Assembly: GCA_030141605.1 (NCBI GenBank)
Contig: JAQGDQ010000034.1
Span: forward strand, 918,001 to 982,000
Origin: Tubiluchus corallicola
Lineage: Eukaryota > Priapulida > Priapulimorpha > Priapulimorphida > Tubiluchidae
Reading direction: 5' to 3'
DNA length: 64,000 nt
Shown here: positions 1 to 24,400 of the stretch, piece by piece
Numbering within the stretch: the stretch's first letter is position 1
How the letters are laid out: each line of letters opens with the position of its first letter
Position numbers and translations under genes: made by a program
The notes under the pieces: generated by a model
Told to the model about the DNA's origin: nothing
Databases searched by the model: none
Seen by the model: only the letters and a program-made list of their open reading frames with translations

Positions 1-600
1 GTATGCATTGGAATATTTTACAGTTAGCAAAATAGTTAAATTCATCTTTTCCGAATAATAACAACTTAAACAGATCATTAGTTCTTAAGGCAGATATTAT
101 TAAGGTTTTCGGGCAGAAGCATTTCATTTAATTTATCAAACATAACAACCCTAGTTTGTTGATACAATGGGCAGTGCAACTCTCCTTGTTTCACTGACAC
201 TAGTTCTGTCAATGAAAGCACAGCTGTTTTTTTTTTATTTTTCGTTGAATGCCAGAGAAAGTAAACCGAGTACATTTTTGCTACAGTGCATATGATTGCA
301 ATGTTTCTGATTTTTGCACATTTCAACTAACAATTTTTGATTCAGTTAAATTTAGTGCAGATTTTCGAGTACCTGGCAGCTGGTATTTTATTTTCGTTGC
401 ACACTAATGTAGCGCTCAAGTCGAAGGAGATCTTTAACATACGAATATCGAGTTACTGTAAATTCAAACAAAGACAATTCGATTTTGTTTCAACTTTCAG
501 AAATTTCGTGTCAACGTGTGAAGGTCTGACGATTGTGATTTGCAAGAATAGAGTTAACAGATTCTAGTTTCAATGTTAAAGTACATTTTAAAGTACTTAC

Positions 601-13065
<12,465 letters not shown>

Positions 13066-13162
13066 CTATTTCTAACTAACGCTGAAAAAATGATGTTCAG
13101 CATGATATAATGTTCACTTGTTTTTCTTCAAAAACTAGTTCAAACACTACATTCCCTTTCAC

Positions 13163-13653
13163 CAGTGGCGGTTTGTGTATAGGTGCTGTGGAACTGCAGC
13201 ACCCCCCCCCCATTTTTACTCAATATTATCGATGATATTCAATAATTTAAGTCTTTTTTCTTTAGTCCTTTATTTATACTGGTATAAACCAAAGCACGCG
13301 CAGGTAGTACTGTTTGCTCCACAGCCCAGCACAGTGGTGTGTTTGGCTGTATGTTGCACTGATAGCATCTGCTGCCAGGTAGAGAAAGTACTGCCGCTCG
13401 CACAGTTCTGTTGGCAGCTGCTTAAAATCGTGTACTGGCATATTCTTGAACTGCGGCAATTTAGGCTATTCGTAAGAAAAAATGTTTTTGTTTAGGATTT
13501 TATCAAGTTTATGTATAAATGTTTGTTTGTTTAAAATTACAATTACAAATTACAACGTTAAAATTATACATGTTTGTTTCACTTCACACAGTATTAAAAT
13601 AATGGCTAAAAATGTTCTGAAGCATTACTAATTTTAAGTATAGGCCGCCATTG
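13163..13653. mobile_element. hAT-like MITE (CAGTGGCGG ends)
   Basis: It starts CAGTGGCGGTTTGTGTATAG and ends with CTATA..GGCCGCCATTG, an inverted CA(G/A)TGGCGG end. The flanking octamers CCTTTCAC and CCTTTTGC match at 6 of 8 sites with transition differences, as in a decayed target duplication. A run of ten C at about 13202 follows the left end. It lies about 80 bp upstream of the first R3HDM coding exon, in the upstream intron. Confidence 0.6.
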
Positions 13654-13756
13654 CCTTTTGCCAGCTCTACCTTCTCTTTAATAAGTGCTAATGTTTTTTA
13701 TTAATTAAATTAGTGATTATTTTAGTTGAATTACCAAAATTTTCACTAATGTGTGC

Positions 13757-14045
13757 TAAGGGCTGTACCACACTCTTGGCTACTAAGGGCTGTACCACAC
13801 TCTTGGCTACTAAGGGCTGTACCACACTCTTGGCTACTAAGGGCTGTACCACTCTTGGCTACTAAGGGCTGTACCACACTCTTGGCTACTAAGGGCTGTA
13901 CCACTCTTGGCTACTAAGGGCTGTACCACTCTTGGCTACTAAGGGCTGTACCACACTCTTGGCTACTAAGGGCTGTACCACACTCTTGGCTACTAAGGGC
14001 TGTACCACTCTTGGCTACTAAGGGCTGTACCACACTCTTGGCAGG
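13757..14045. repeat. 25/27-bp minisatellite, 11 copies
   Basis: Eleven near-identical tandem units of AAGGGCTGTACCACACTCTT plus GGCTACT. Seven units are 27 bp; four lack one CA dinucleotide and are 25 bp. Otherwise almost no substitutions are seen, so the array is young or homogenised. It lies upstream of the first R3HDM coding exon. Confidence 0.95.
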
Positions 14046-14897
14046 CACAGTGCAGAATATTTTTGCAAAAAAAACCTTCTTTAATTCATTTTCTCATTTG
14101 ATTTCATACAGCTTGTCAGATAAACATATAAAACATTGTAGAAGCACCCGAATTTATGAAACTACAAAGTAAGAATGTGTGATCTGGTGGGTCAAAGGCG
14201 AAGAGCTCAGGGAAAATCGGCCATTTTGTGCATTGTGAGAACTGCCATCAAATGGCAGCGTAAGTTGAACTTTTTTTCTACAGAAACTAGCAAAAACTGT
14301 ATGAAATAAAAAAAGGGAGCTGTTGGTAGGAAATTTGGAACTTGTTGCTAGGGGCGAAAGATGAGTCATCCCCAAAACATGCGATTTTCTACTTTCGGTA
14401 CAAATGTAGAAGCTTCTAAGCATTTCTTCTAAATACATCAAGAAAATATCACCGTTGTGCAAAAATTTACAGGAAATTTTGACTATGCCCAATTTTGGGT
14501 CATTAGGAATTAACAAAATGTAATAAACAAGAATAAACACGTAATAACTTAGTAATAACATCAAATAGCATTTTAAATTAAAGTTAGTCTGCCATCAACG
14601 AAAGGCTTACATGAAGCTTAGTCCAATCAACAATGTAAAGCATAAGAAGAAAATATATACATTTTGGTATATTTTTCTAGTACACGTCTCTTACATTTAC
14701 TCACTTATTATAATAGATGGTAATACAAGAAAACAATTAGGCAGTGACATAGCATTGACCCATGGTAATGGTAGAATAGCCAAGCTCCTTTAATTATACA
14801 ATGTGCTCAATTGTACCCACCACCAGTGAAAGTGTGCACTCAAAATCCATGGGCAAGCAAGGGTTAAGGTAAGACTGTCCCTTTTTCATGCTTCGGT

Positions 14898-15215
14898 GCC
14901 ACACTATAAAATATTCAATATGCCGTACGTTCCTTTCACCCCTTTGCAAGAATGGAACTGTCCCCAACGTGTTCTACTTTCACAAAGCCAACCTGCCACT
15001 ACCGCCACTATAAAATATTCAACATGCCATACGTTCCTTTCACCCCCTTGCAAGAATGGAACTGTCCCCAACGTGTTCTACTTTTACAAAGCCAACCTGC
15101 CACTACCCACACTATAAAATATTCAACATGCCATACGTTCCTTTCACCCCCTTGCAAGAATGGAACTGTCCCCAACGTGTTCTACTTTTACAAAGCCAAC
15201 CTGCCACTACCCACA
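14898..15215. repeat. 104-bp tandem repeat, three copies
   Basis: Three head-to-tail copies of a 104-bp unit beginning near CACTATAAAATATTCAA and containing GTACGTTCCTTTCACCCC, GAACTGTCCCCAACGTGTTC and CAAAGCCAACCTGCCACTAC. Copies 2 and 3 are almost identical and copy 1 differs at a few bases. The overlapping open frames here are translations of the repeat in shifted frames (104 is not a multiple of 3), so I do not call a gene. Confidence 0.93.
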
Positions 15216-16242
15216 CTCCCATCTCTCACGAGCTGCTGAAACCATCCAATTAGCAACATTGATCTTTTACAAAGCTAGAACAGGCTGCCCTGCATTAAAA
15301 ATTCAGGTTAGACTTTGACTGTTCAACCTACATATAGGCAGCCATGCAACAGATTGTTTAGTTTGAGCAGGGATATATTGCCATCATGTGGGGTAAAGCA
15401 AACAGAGTGCAAATAAAAGCGCAAACATTCGTAAAACTCGCGGGAAACTAGTTAACGTTAATGTTTGAGAGAAGAAAGGGTAATGCCGGACTAATGGATG
15501 GATGTAACCTTCAACTACGTGAAGGTGAAAGAAAATGAAATAACTTTCCTCACAAACAAAAAAAGACGTGTCAATAATTATACAGTTCACACAACATGGC
15601 AATCTGCTGGGGAACTTTTAGCACTCATAATGTTATGAAAGATATCACAATGTAATTAATTTTACTAGCAATTTTCTTGCTGTTTCATAAGCTAAGAAAC
15701 TAAGGATCATATAACAAAATCTATTCGAAGTCACGCATGTTTAATTAAGAGAGCGAAAATTAAATTTTATCAGTGTTTGAAAATGACCAAAGAAAACAGC
15801 AATGACGCACCACAACCACTATTACATTTTGATTAGAAATTTAAAACCAAAATGATTTTTGCTTTTAAAACGAGTTACACCTACAATGTGTACATATAAT
15901 AAACTTACTGACATAGATTTGTACTATACGCTTAATTAAGGAATTAGCAGCTGTAATTTATGCACCTCATCTATAAGAAAATAGTATGCACACAGTATGC
16001 ATTACTGTACATATTTAAACAAGTTTATTCATACAAACAGGAATAGAAATACCAGCAGCTTTTTTGTTCTAAATAAGGTAATAAGGATGAAGGAAGGAGT
16101 CGTAGAATAATTTTAGCATATTAGAATTAGGGCTCGGGTGACTACTTCGGAGAATCCGATATCTTGATTGTTCGTGCAAGTATGAATAATCATTTGCAAA
16201 ATTAGAACATCTTCGTTTTATAATGCTTCACCAACTTACGTA

Positions 16243-16674
16243 CAGTTAACTGTCGAATCAGTGGACAAAACAGAAACCAAATGACTACTGGTTCGAGGAT
16301 GTTTTCCTGTGGGAGTGCAAATATTTATGCGGTAGCCATAAACAATAGATCTACCCACTTAATAACTCTGACTTTCATCCGATGCTTAGATTAATAGGCT
16401 TTCTTTTAAGACTTGGTTTCTTTTTCAACACCACGATGAATTTACTGTACTAAACAATTCAAATTAAGCAGAACGGGCAGAAACATGGGGAAACAGATCT
16501 TCTGATACTTTTTAAGAATTGGCATGCACACTCAACAACAAATACTTGTTACGCCACCAGTGAAGTTTCGCTTCACCCCGAATTTCAAACTAGTTATTGG
16601 ACCTGACATTCAGGTTACCGGACACTGCTTCTGACAATTATTGTTTTGGTTTCTGCCGATACGACAGTTAATTG
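16243..16674. mobile_element. Tigger/pogo-like MITE (CAGTTAACTGTCGAATCAG ends)
   Basis: The left end CAGTTAACTGTCGAATCAGT and right end ATACGACAGTTAATTG are inverted copies. Both are flanked by TA (16241-42 and 16675-76). Subterminal CAGAAACCAAA is mirrored by TTTGGTTTCTG. No coding capacity. It lies in the presumed 5' intron of the R3HDM-type gene. Confidence 0.8.
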
Positions 16675-17924
16675 TAATTCCATTTGTCTTGTTTTCAGGA
16701 AAATATTCCACATGGTAGCCCTGGGTAGCGAAAATGATCTCTCTGAAGAAACTGTCAAATTGCTAGATTAGCGTATCTATTGAAACAGCGCTGTGCAGCT
16801 CAAAACAGTCAAAGTCGACCAAGTTTTTCATTATTGCACAATATCACACTTCTTACCTCAATGTAACCTCATATACTAAAACAGACATTTACATAATGCG
16901 TATGTACATTGTGTTCGGTGTTGCACTCTGCTGTTCATTCATGAAGACAGAGAAAAATGGCAGAGTTCGTCATCGCAATAAAGCCCATAACTGCAAAAGC
17001 AAAAATTATTTTATCACATAACAGCCATGCTAGGTCTGTCGCAGATGCGAGCATTTAATTTACAGTTTATTATTAATTTTGATTTGTAGTTTTAAACTTC
17101 AGTTTTTCATTACCACTAAGTCAGTGCTGACATCTGTTTGTATACTTGGAAGTTTCCAATATATGTATGTACTTGCTACTGCTATATGTTTGTATGGAAC
17201 TGGGTTACTGGGTTTCTCTGTGAATGTAGTAGTTTTTCACACTTGGTAGCAAGATTAGAGGACAAGCAATAGGCTTAAACAGTGGTTTGGTTATAATAAC
17301 GTAGTGCCATGAAATATTGGCTGATGGATTTACTTTAACTTTTGTTTACTACTGTTGATTATGTTTACCATTTACGTGTATATGTGGACTGACTATGATT
17401 TTGAGTAATACTGATCGCAAAGTTAAACCATGTTTTCATCCAGTGATTTCATCTGTTTAACACAAACATCGCAACTACAAAACCAGTCTGCCAATGTCGG
17501 TTGTTAGCTCTCCCTAAAACACCCCAGCGACAACTTTAGCGTCACAACAAGGTCTGCCTGTTTTATTTTTTTCCTACAGTGCAGTCAGTGCTGCTCTAAC
17601 TACAACTACAGCAATGATAACGGTACAGGCAGTTCATTTATTACCTGTGAAGTGAGGAATTACCTATGGCCTCACTTCACTAGCAAAATCTCGATATCAA
17701 TATTAGTTCCCAATAAAAACAGTATTAAATTGTTTGTAACCTGTTAATATGTAACATGAACATGTTAATGATAACTTACACATGTGAACAGAAATTATTA
17801 ATTTGGTTGCAGATGTAATTTGTTTTTGAAACACTCTGAAAGATGACCTTAAATAACATGTCAAATTGATACGCAGACATTCTTATCAAATTTAAGATAG
17901 ATCTACCAGTTTACCAGTTTGAGA

Positions 17925-18400
17925 TTTGATTTGATTTTTTAATTTAACGCTTTATTTCTAATTAAAATTCATATTTACACGCACAAATAAAAAACAAACA
18001 TAAAAAATACATGCACCACAATTACACGATATCTACAACACTATATGTATACTACATACACAAAAGATAAAGATAAATTATCCAGTGATGCTTAGCACCA
18101 AAAAGTGCCTAACTATAATTACTATATAACAAGATTCTCCACTGTCTTCTAATGTAATCACGTTCAGTTAAAGCTTTAATTAATGAATTTGTACTACACA
18201 ATACTCTCATGTACAAACTGTAAGCCATTTTCCTATGTATAACATCAATGTACGTAACATTATGATTTACTGAAATTATTCTAGCACTCTCATCGCATGA
18301 ATTAGTGAACAGTTTCTGTTTAGAGATGTTATGAGCTACTTTAAGTTTAGTTAAACTGTAGTTATAAAAATTCTGCCACGTGCTATTTGAGTTCGAAAAC
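17925..18400 (-). mobile_element. Non-LTR retrotransposon (LINE) 3' end with simple-repeat tail
   Basis: Read on the minus strand, codons from about 18385 to 18095 give KLKVAHNISKQKLF, then IDVIHRKMAYSLYMRVLCST, NSLIKALTERDYIRRQWRIL and a stop. This matches the last part of many LINE polyproteins (the region with RVAYN..RLL and N.LI.AL). A non-coding stretch follows and ends in an (AAATC)n-like tail near 17925-17945, as expected for a LINE 3' end. It is 5'-truncated and too short to assign to a clade. Confidence 0.7.
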
Positions 18401-18768
18401 TATGATTTGAGCTGATGAAATCACTGTTTGAAAAAGCTTGAATCTAACAGAGCTCAGTGAACCAAGCAGTATACAGTTCCAGTGCGTGCCAGTATTTTGG
18501 GTGTACACTGTCTGGGAAAGCTTCCCTTTCCATGTTTATTTCTAACAATTTGCAGCCTATCTTTTACTTTAAAAATGACAAGCTGATAGCGCCACAACTT
18601 CTGAAGCTAAATACTTGAAATAGCTGAAATACATTTCCTCTACAATTCCTGAAATATTTCACTAAAACGAGTTCATCCTGCACATAATTCACATGATTTT
18701 ATTGATTTTTGTCTAACACAAAAAGTCCTGATACTGTTTGGGCACTACAGAAGCGCACAAGCAAAACT

Positions 18769-19003
18769 TCAGCAGATTGTTTACGTCACTAAAGGAAGAC
18801 GTATATGAATACATGGCAAACACGCCTCTTGATTTAGCGTTTAATCTCATCTACATGATTATCCTTGCCACTGAATGAAGTTACCTCAGCAGATTGTTTA
18901 TGTCATTAAAGGAAGAAATATACAAATACATGGTAAACACGCCTTGTTGATTTAGCGTTTAATCTCATCTACCTGATTATCCTTGCCACTGAGTAAAGTT
19001 CTA
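18769..19003. repeat. Tandem duplication of a 117-bp segment
   Basis: Two adjacent copies start at 18769 and 18886 with TCAGCAGATTGTTTA(C/T)GTCA and continue through AAACACGCCT, GATTTAGCGTTTAATCTCAT and TTATCCTTGCCACTGA. They differ at scattered bases. Non-coding; function unknown. Confidence 0.88.
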
Positions 19004-19609
19004 GTCTGATGCTACATAAAATATAATGCTAAGCTACAGTTACAGGAGTATCGTTCTCTATAACGTTGCACAGGATCGGATCAAACAGATTTAATTTCAC
19101 TGTGCTTCATTTGCCGTCATGCATGCAGTGTGTTATTGTTGGAACTGAATTAACAGCTACCTAGCAAACATCAAAATTTCAGTCCGTCTATGTGACCAGG
19201 TGACCATGAAATGACCTTAAATCCTGTTCTACTTCAGATAATGTGGGAAATGAGTTCTGAGTGCTACTATACATGAATAACTTAGGCTAGTACTTTTACA
19301 TCATTTCACGAGTATCTATTCACTAATGACCTTAATTGTATGTTCTCATAACTATTTTTCCTAGAATTTCTTTGAAAAAGCACGATATCTGTATATTTTT
19401 TAGGATAAATCCAACAAACTGGGCTAGACTCAAGTATTGTCAGCCTTAATAACACAGCAGTCAATACAGCCCAAAACAAAACGCGGCAAAAGCAAAAGTG
19501 TGATACCTTTATGCGGCCATGTCATGCATAAATTCGAGAGAAAATACAAACTAAAGAAGCTGTCTAAATATAGGTAAAGAAAACAGTAAAAGGAGATGAA
19601 CTAACCGCA

Positions 19610-19860
19610 AATCGTAAGTTCATTCTTGTGTACAATTAATCTACAATATCACACATTATACCTAGAGCTACAAAACATCACATTTTACTAACAAGAAAAC
19701 ACACAATAGAATATAAAATCTTTGTCGAAATTTGAGAAATCAGCAACAAGAAACGGGCCCTTACGATGACGTCATGTACACCTACGCTAGATCGTGCCAT
19801 CTATTGGGGTGAAATAAAAATGATTGGTTTCCGCCTTTTTCTGCTAGTAGAACAACACTG
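19610..19860 (-). promoter_or_regulatory. Candidate R3HDM promoter and first non-coding exon
   Basis: On the minus strand, two CCAAT words (near 19832 and 19805) precede a perfect palindromic CRE, TGACGTCA, at 19767-19774, within a locally GC-richer patch. A possible donor (GCG|GTTAGT) lies near 19606, and the first coding exon has an upstream acceptor at 13081, so a 6-kb 5' intron would fit. The assignment is inference; there is no transcript evidence. Confidence 0.35.
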
Positions 19861-21280
19861 AGAAAATTTAAAAATAATAAAATTAATGCTGTTTTAATCT
19901 TTATTTACTTCGAATATAAGAAATAAATGCCAAATTTGTTTCCTTGATAATGACTTCAATTAAGAATGTGCAAATAGACCTGGTTTTAATAAAAATTGTT
20001 AAAGTAACCCTAACAATTTTTTTATATTTGCTTCAAATTGCTTGATGGTAAATGGTTACAATACGTAATTATACTATTTTATAAAATATTGTGCTTAAGT
20101 TAATGTAATTGCTAAAACCCTCAAGTGTAAAAAAGAAATACACATACAGAAAAAATATAACTATGTTTAAATAATTAATGAAAGTTTATTAAAATATTTT
20201 TACAAAAACATACAATTTACAGCGCAAAACAAATCTTTCTGAGGTAGTTCTGCAGTTTCAATGAGCTCACAGATTTTCTCATCTTATACTTTTATGTGCA
20301 TCAAAAAGTAAACTATTCATATTATGTATTATCTTAAGAGCCTTTAATAGAAAATCAGTGATCCTGATAAAAAATAATGTGCAAAATACCTATTATAATT
20401 TTAAGTGTGGCATTTGCCTAGCATTTAGAATGTGCATGTATCATGCAGATACGAAATAGATAAAAATCGGTTTGTATTGTTTTCAATGAACCCATTTATC
20501 AGACCTGCATTTTTTCTTTGGCTATTTCCTCTTGATTTTTTTATACGCAGCTATCATACGCAGGTGGATAACACACAACATTTTGGATGCTAGGTAAACC
20601 CCACTTAGGAAGGCAGAAATTCGTAATTTGGTGAATATATTTCAGCAAAGTGCCTAATACCTCAGGTTAATAGTGATCAAATATGTGCGTTATGCCTACA
20701 AATACAGATACCACAATTTACTTAAGAAATAAAATGGTTCTGTAACTTCACACAATGTTACTAATTATTTACAATGAACAAAAACACCAATTTCAGCGCC
20801 TTATTTATAAATAATCACCCGATTCTGCATCTCATAAAAAATACGAGTTGGAACAGTACAAAAAATGGCAGCAGAAATTTAGATTTTCCAGAGACTTCAT
20901 ATGTTTCATGGATGAACTAGTAATGTACAATTTTTCATTGCCTTTGTGTCTCAACCTTAATTACTTGGCCACTCGTAAAATAAATGTGAAATACTTTAGT
21001 CTTTTATCTTTCCCCATAAGACTGTAGGTTGCGGAAGATGTACAATGCTTCTACACTAAATATTAAAAGCATGACAGATTCTGAATTCACCAAGCAGTCC
21101 CATAGTGAAATAAATTATTCTGTGCTTTTCCTCATTGTATTTATTATTCTCTAGTAAAGGGCTATGTTACATTACGATGCTTCATATTTGATTTAGAATA
21201 CCTGTTACAGGCCAAAGATCTTATTTAACAATAAACACAACAAAACTAATGTACCACAATTGATGACCTTTAATTCCATC
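19861..21280. other. Intergenic spacer between R3HDM promoter and MANBA 3' end
   Basis: AT-rich, no open frame of note and no repeat structure that I can define. It separates the tail of the beta-mannosidase gene from the putative R3HDM promoter; both genes are on the minus strand. Confidence 0.5.
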
Positions 21281-21286
21281 TTTATT
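21281..21286 (-). terminator. Candidate MANBA polyadenylation signal
   Basis: AATAAA on the minus strand, about 155 bp past the beta-mannosidase stop codon at 21442. Spacing is reasonable for a short 3' UTR. The cleavage site is not determined. Confidence 0.5.
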
Positions 21287-21441
21287 CTCTGTTGTGAAAA
21301 ATCATGTCTACTTATATCACTTCTGCACTTCTGACAGTTATTGTCCTTGGTCTTGCTGTCAAGCTTTTATTTAACAAAGAAGCATTAGTAACTATACTTA
21401 AAACTGCAGAAAGCTGAAGGCATGCAGACAGCACACACCAT

Positions 21442-24400
21442 CTACACCAGATCATAAATGTCCATCAGACATCGCACGGTCAGTGACTTTTCGAGATTTT
21501 CCAAAATGACATGTTCCCAGGCGAAAAATGTCAAATTCATAGGGGTACTGTACATGAGAAACCCGTTATCACTGAAGCGACCTTTTATACCGTACGCCTC
21601 CAGCCACACAAATGCTGCAATATGATCAGATGAAAGTTGTACGCTGAAGACGTAACTTGAATCTTGAGCAATGTCACTTATCTGCAACAATAACATGTCA
21701 CTTATGTGCATACAGTAAAATATTTGTACTTATTGAAAACTGTCTTCTAATAAACCTACAATTTATAATCAGTGAGCACCCCAACTCTTCTAAATTGTTT
21801 TTTGGAAGACAACTTCGATGTTCAAATGGTACAATGGAGACCTCACCTTACCTTGTACGGTATGTTAAACCCAATCCATCAATCCAGTTGAAATAGAAGA
21901 CTGGAAACTATTACAGTAGCAGAGTGGTATTACAGTAGTATCAGTATACACTTGTATAGTGAATTAGTTCAGAACAGTCACACCTCGTTAAATTGCCAAC
22001 TTTGTTTAATGCTATAGTTTTGGAAAAACAAAATGTCTATACAGCCAACCTCGGATATAAGGGACACCTCCGGAATGGAAAAAATCGTCCCTTATATCCA
22101 ATGTCCCTTATAGCAGAAGTTAAGTCAGACCGAAGGTGTATCTAGACTTGCAACCTCTATATACCTCATCTATTATGCGGTTTTTATTACGTGGGACCTG
22201 AAGACATCGTCCCTTATATCCGAGTAACTTATATACAAAGAATTTTACAAGGAAAAACGTTATGAAAAATCGGGACTGGTGTTGGTGGTCCCTTATAAAC
22301 AAGTACCTTATACCCGGTTGACTATATTTGCAAACACATGTATGTATTAATGTACCTCGTCACAATGGCAAACTTGCTACAACGTCAACCATTACTGAAG
22401 TCCTAGAATCGGCAGAATAAAGAGGCTGGACTGTATTCAGACAATACTTGAAAGCCAATCCTTTAGAATTGAAATGTTACATTGGAAACAAATCTTTTGG
22501 AATTCAGGCAATACAGGTGGAGACCAATTCTTTAGAGTTTAGACAGCGAAAACCAATCTTCCACAGGATTACAGACGGAAAAAACTTTGGTGTTGTGAGC
22601 TTTTGTTCAAGACAATAATCCTTTTCCTAGGATTTAAGCTATGTCAAAATAAGGCACAGTCAGCACCACACAGTGGTCAGAAAAGGAGAAGAGCAAGAAT
22701 TGATGGATCTTTAACAAACGAGGCATCTGTGTCAGTACTGCGTTCAAAACTGCATCGCAGAATTTAGTTAGACAATTTAGCACATGCAAGTCATTTAGTT
22801 GTTGTACAAACAGGTTCTTGGATTAGTAATAGACAGAAACAGATTATTATAATTATATACAGTTGTCCTCGCCGGTGGTTAGAAAATTGAGAAATTTTTA
22901 ACGGTATTTAGCTCTGTAAGAACATTTACTTAGCTTTTACATGCACAATACTTGCAAGACATCAGATAAGACATCCTAGCAGTTACACCACATTCTCTAA
23001 TTACAGTAAAATTAATTCAGCTTCATTGACTCCAGATATTTGGCTGAATTCCCTAGTTTGTCACCGAATTAACATTAATGAAATAAATCATAGAAAACAA
23101 ATAAGTCGAATATATAAAGATCTATAAACCATTTAAGATAAAAAACGACATCGTAGGTCAAATAACCTGTACCCAGCAGGTATTCTTACAGGTGACATCG
23201 ATAAAAAATATTTTGGAATCAACAACCAAAAATTCCTCATTCAACCTTACAATTGAACAGCCGAAATCACAAAAATTGATTTTGTGTTTACCTCAGCTCA
23301 CGTAATACAGTAAATAGAAAACAATTTTCTTTTCAGTACATATTTACCTTCACGGTGCCACGTTGAAGATTTGCACTCTTGAAGGTTGTCAGGAAAAGTT
23401 GATTAGACGGTCCTAGAAGACTGCCATCTGGTGTTAGAAGTTGAACATTGACGAAACATTCGCTTCTGCTACATTTGCCAGCTAAGAGCTCTTCCGTGTA
23501 AGCTGTGTATACCTCCACCACAGACAAGGCTGGCTGAAACCGTAACAGAGTTCAAACGTTACTGTGAATTTCTCGAATGCTCTTTAATTATTAAGAACAC
23601 GTAATTTCTAATAACATGGCAGTATTTCGCTACTTAAAATGTTTTAATTGAATAGCATGACTTAATCCACAAAGCCAGATGCCTGATGAAGAATGACATT
23701 AAAATAAACCTAAGTTGCTGTTATTCAAATAATGGTTTTTTTCCATTAGCTCAAGTTTTCATATGAAAATTTCAGTCACAGTTTTAGGCTGAAATTGCTC
23801 TAATGTGTGTAGATAGACACCAGTAAGAATATTCTTTGCGTCTTCACAAGTGTAAATATCATAGGGCAACTAAGACCACAGAGCTAATTTAAGAAAATAC
23901 AGCTTTAGCATAAAAACCTATCATTAAGAGCTCTCACTGCTTTTGCAGTGCATAGTAAGCTGAGAAGTGATGACGCATAGTTTTATACCAGTAATACTAT
24001 ATCCATCGGTTAATGGGTCCAGTCAGTTTTAGAGATTCAAGAACAGTTTTATCTCACATGGTTTGTTTAATTTCCAAAGTTAAGTTTTGACCCATTTAAT
24101 TTTAATGTATTTCGTTCATGTATCTTGTTCAGTGTTTGTCGCTGTGTGTTCTACCTTGCTTATGCTTTTAAATTTTTTTATATTTTGTAATTTTATACTG
24201 TACTGTAATTCAACCTTTTGGTTGTAACGATGATAAGTAAACTTATTACAGTCGGTTAATTGGGTGTCAAAGCATTTCCATCCCAAAGTGAGTCCAATAA
24301 ACGGTGCCCACTGTAATAGAAAATGGCCAAAAGAATTTTTTAAGTAAAAATAAAAATGGAGTGATACGTGCCACATTAACATTAATTTTCTTCTGAACAA

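Larger units (their letters stand above)
13082..19605. other. R3HDM upstream intron(s), repeat-rich, no gene seen
   Basis: This stretch holds the hAT-like element at 13163, the minisatellites at 13757 and 14898, the MITE at 16243, the LINE tail at 17925 and the 117-bp duplication at 18769. The open frames here, including 136 codons on the minus strand at 14154-14564, show no family motif I recognise. An unrecognised 5' UTR exon may be present. Confidence 0.6.

Noticed and set aside
14154-14564. 136-codon open frame on the minus strand
   Set aside because: No recognisable motif, no splice context and low-complexity hydrophobic start; I looked for piggyBac-like features on the plus strand but could not support them.
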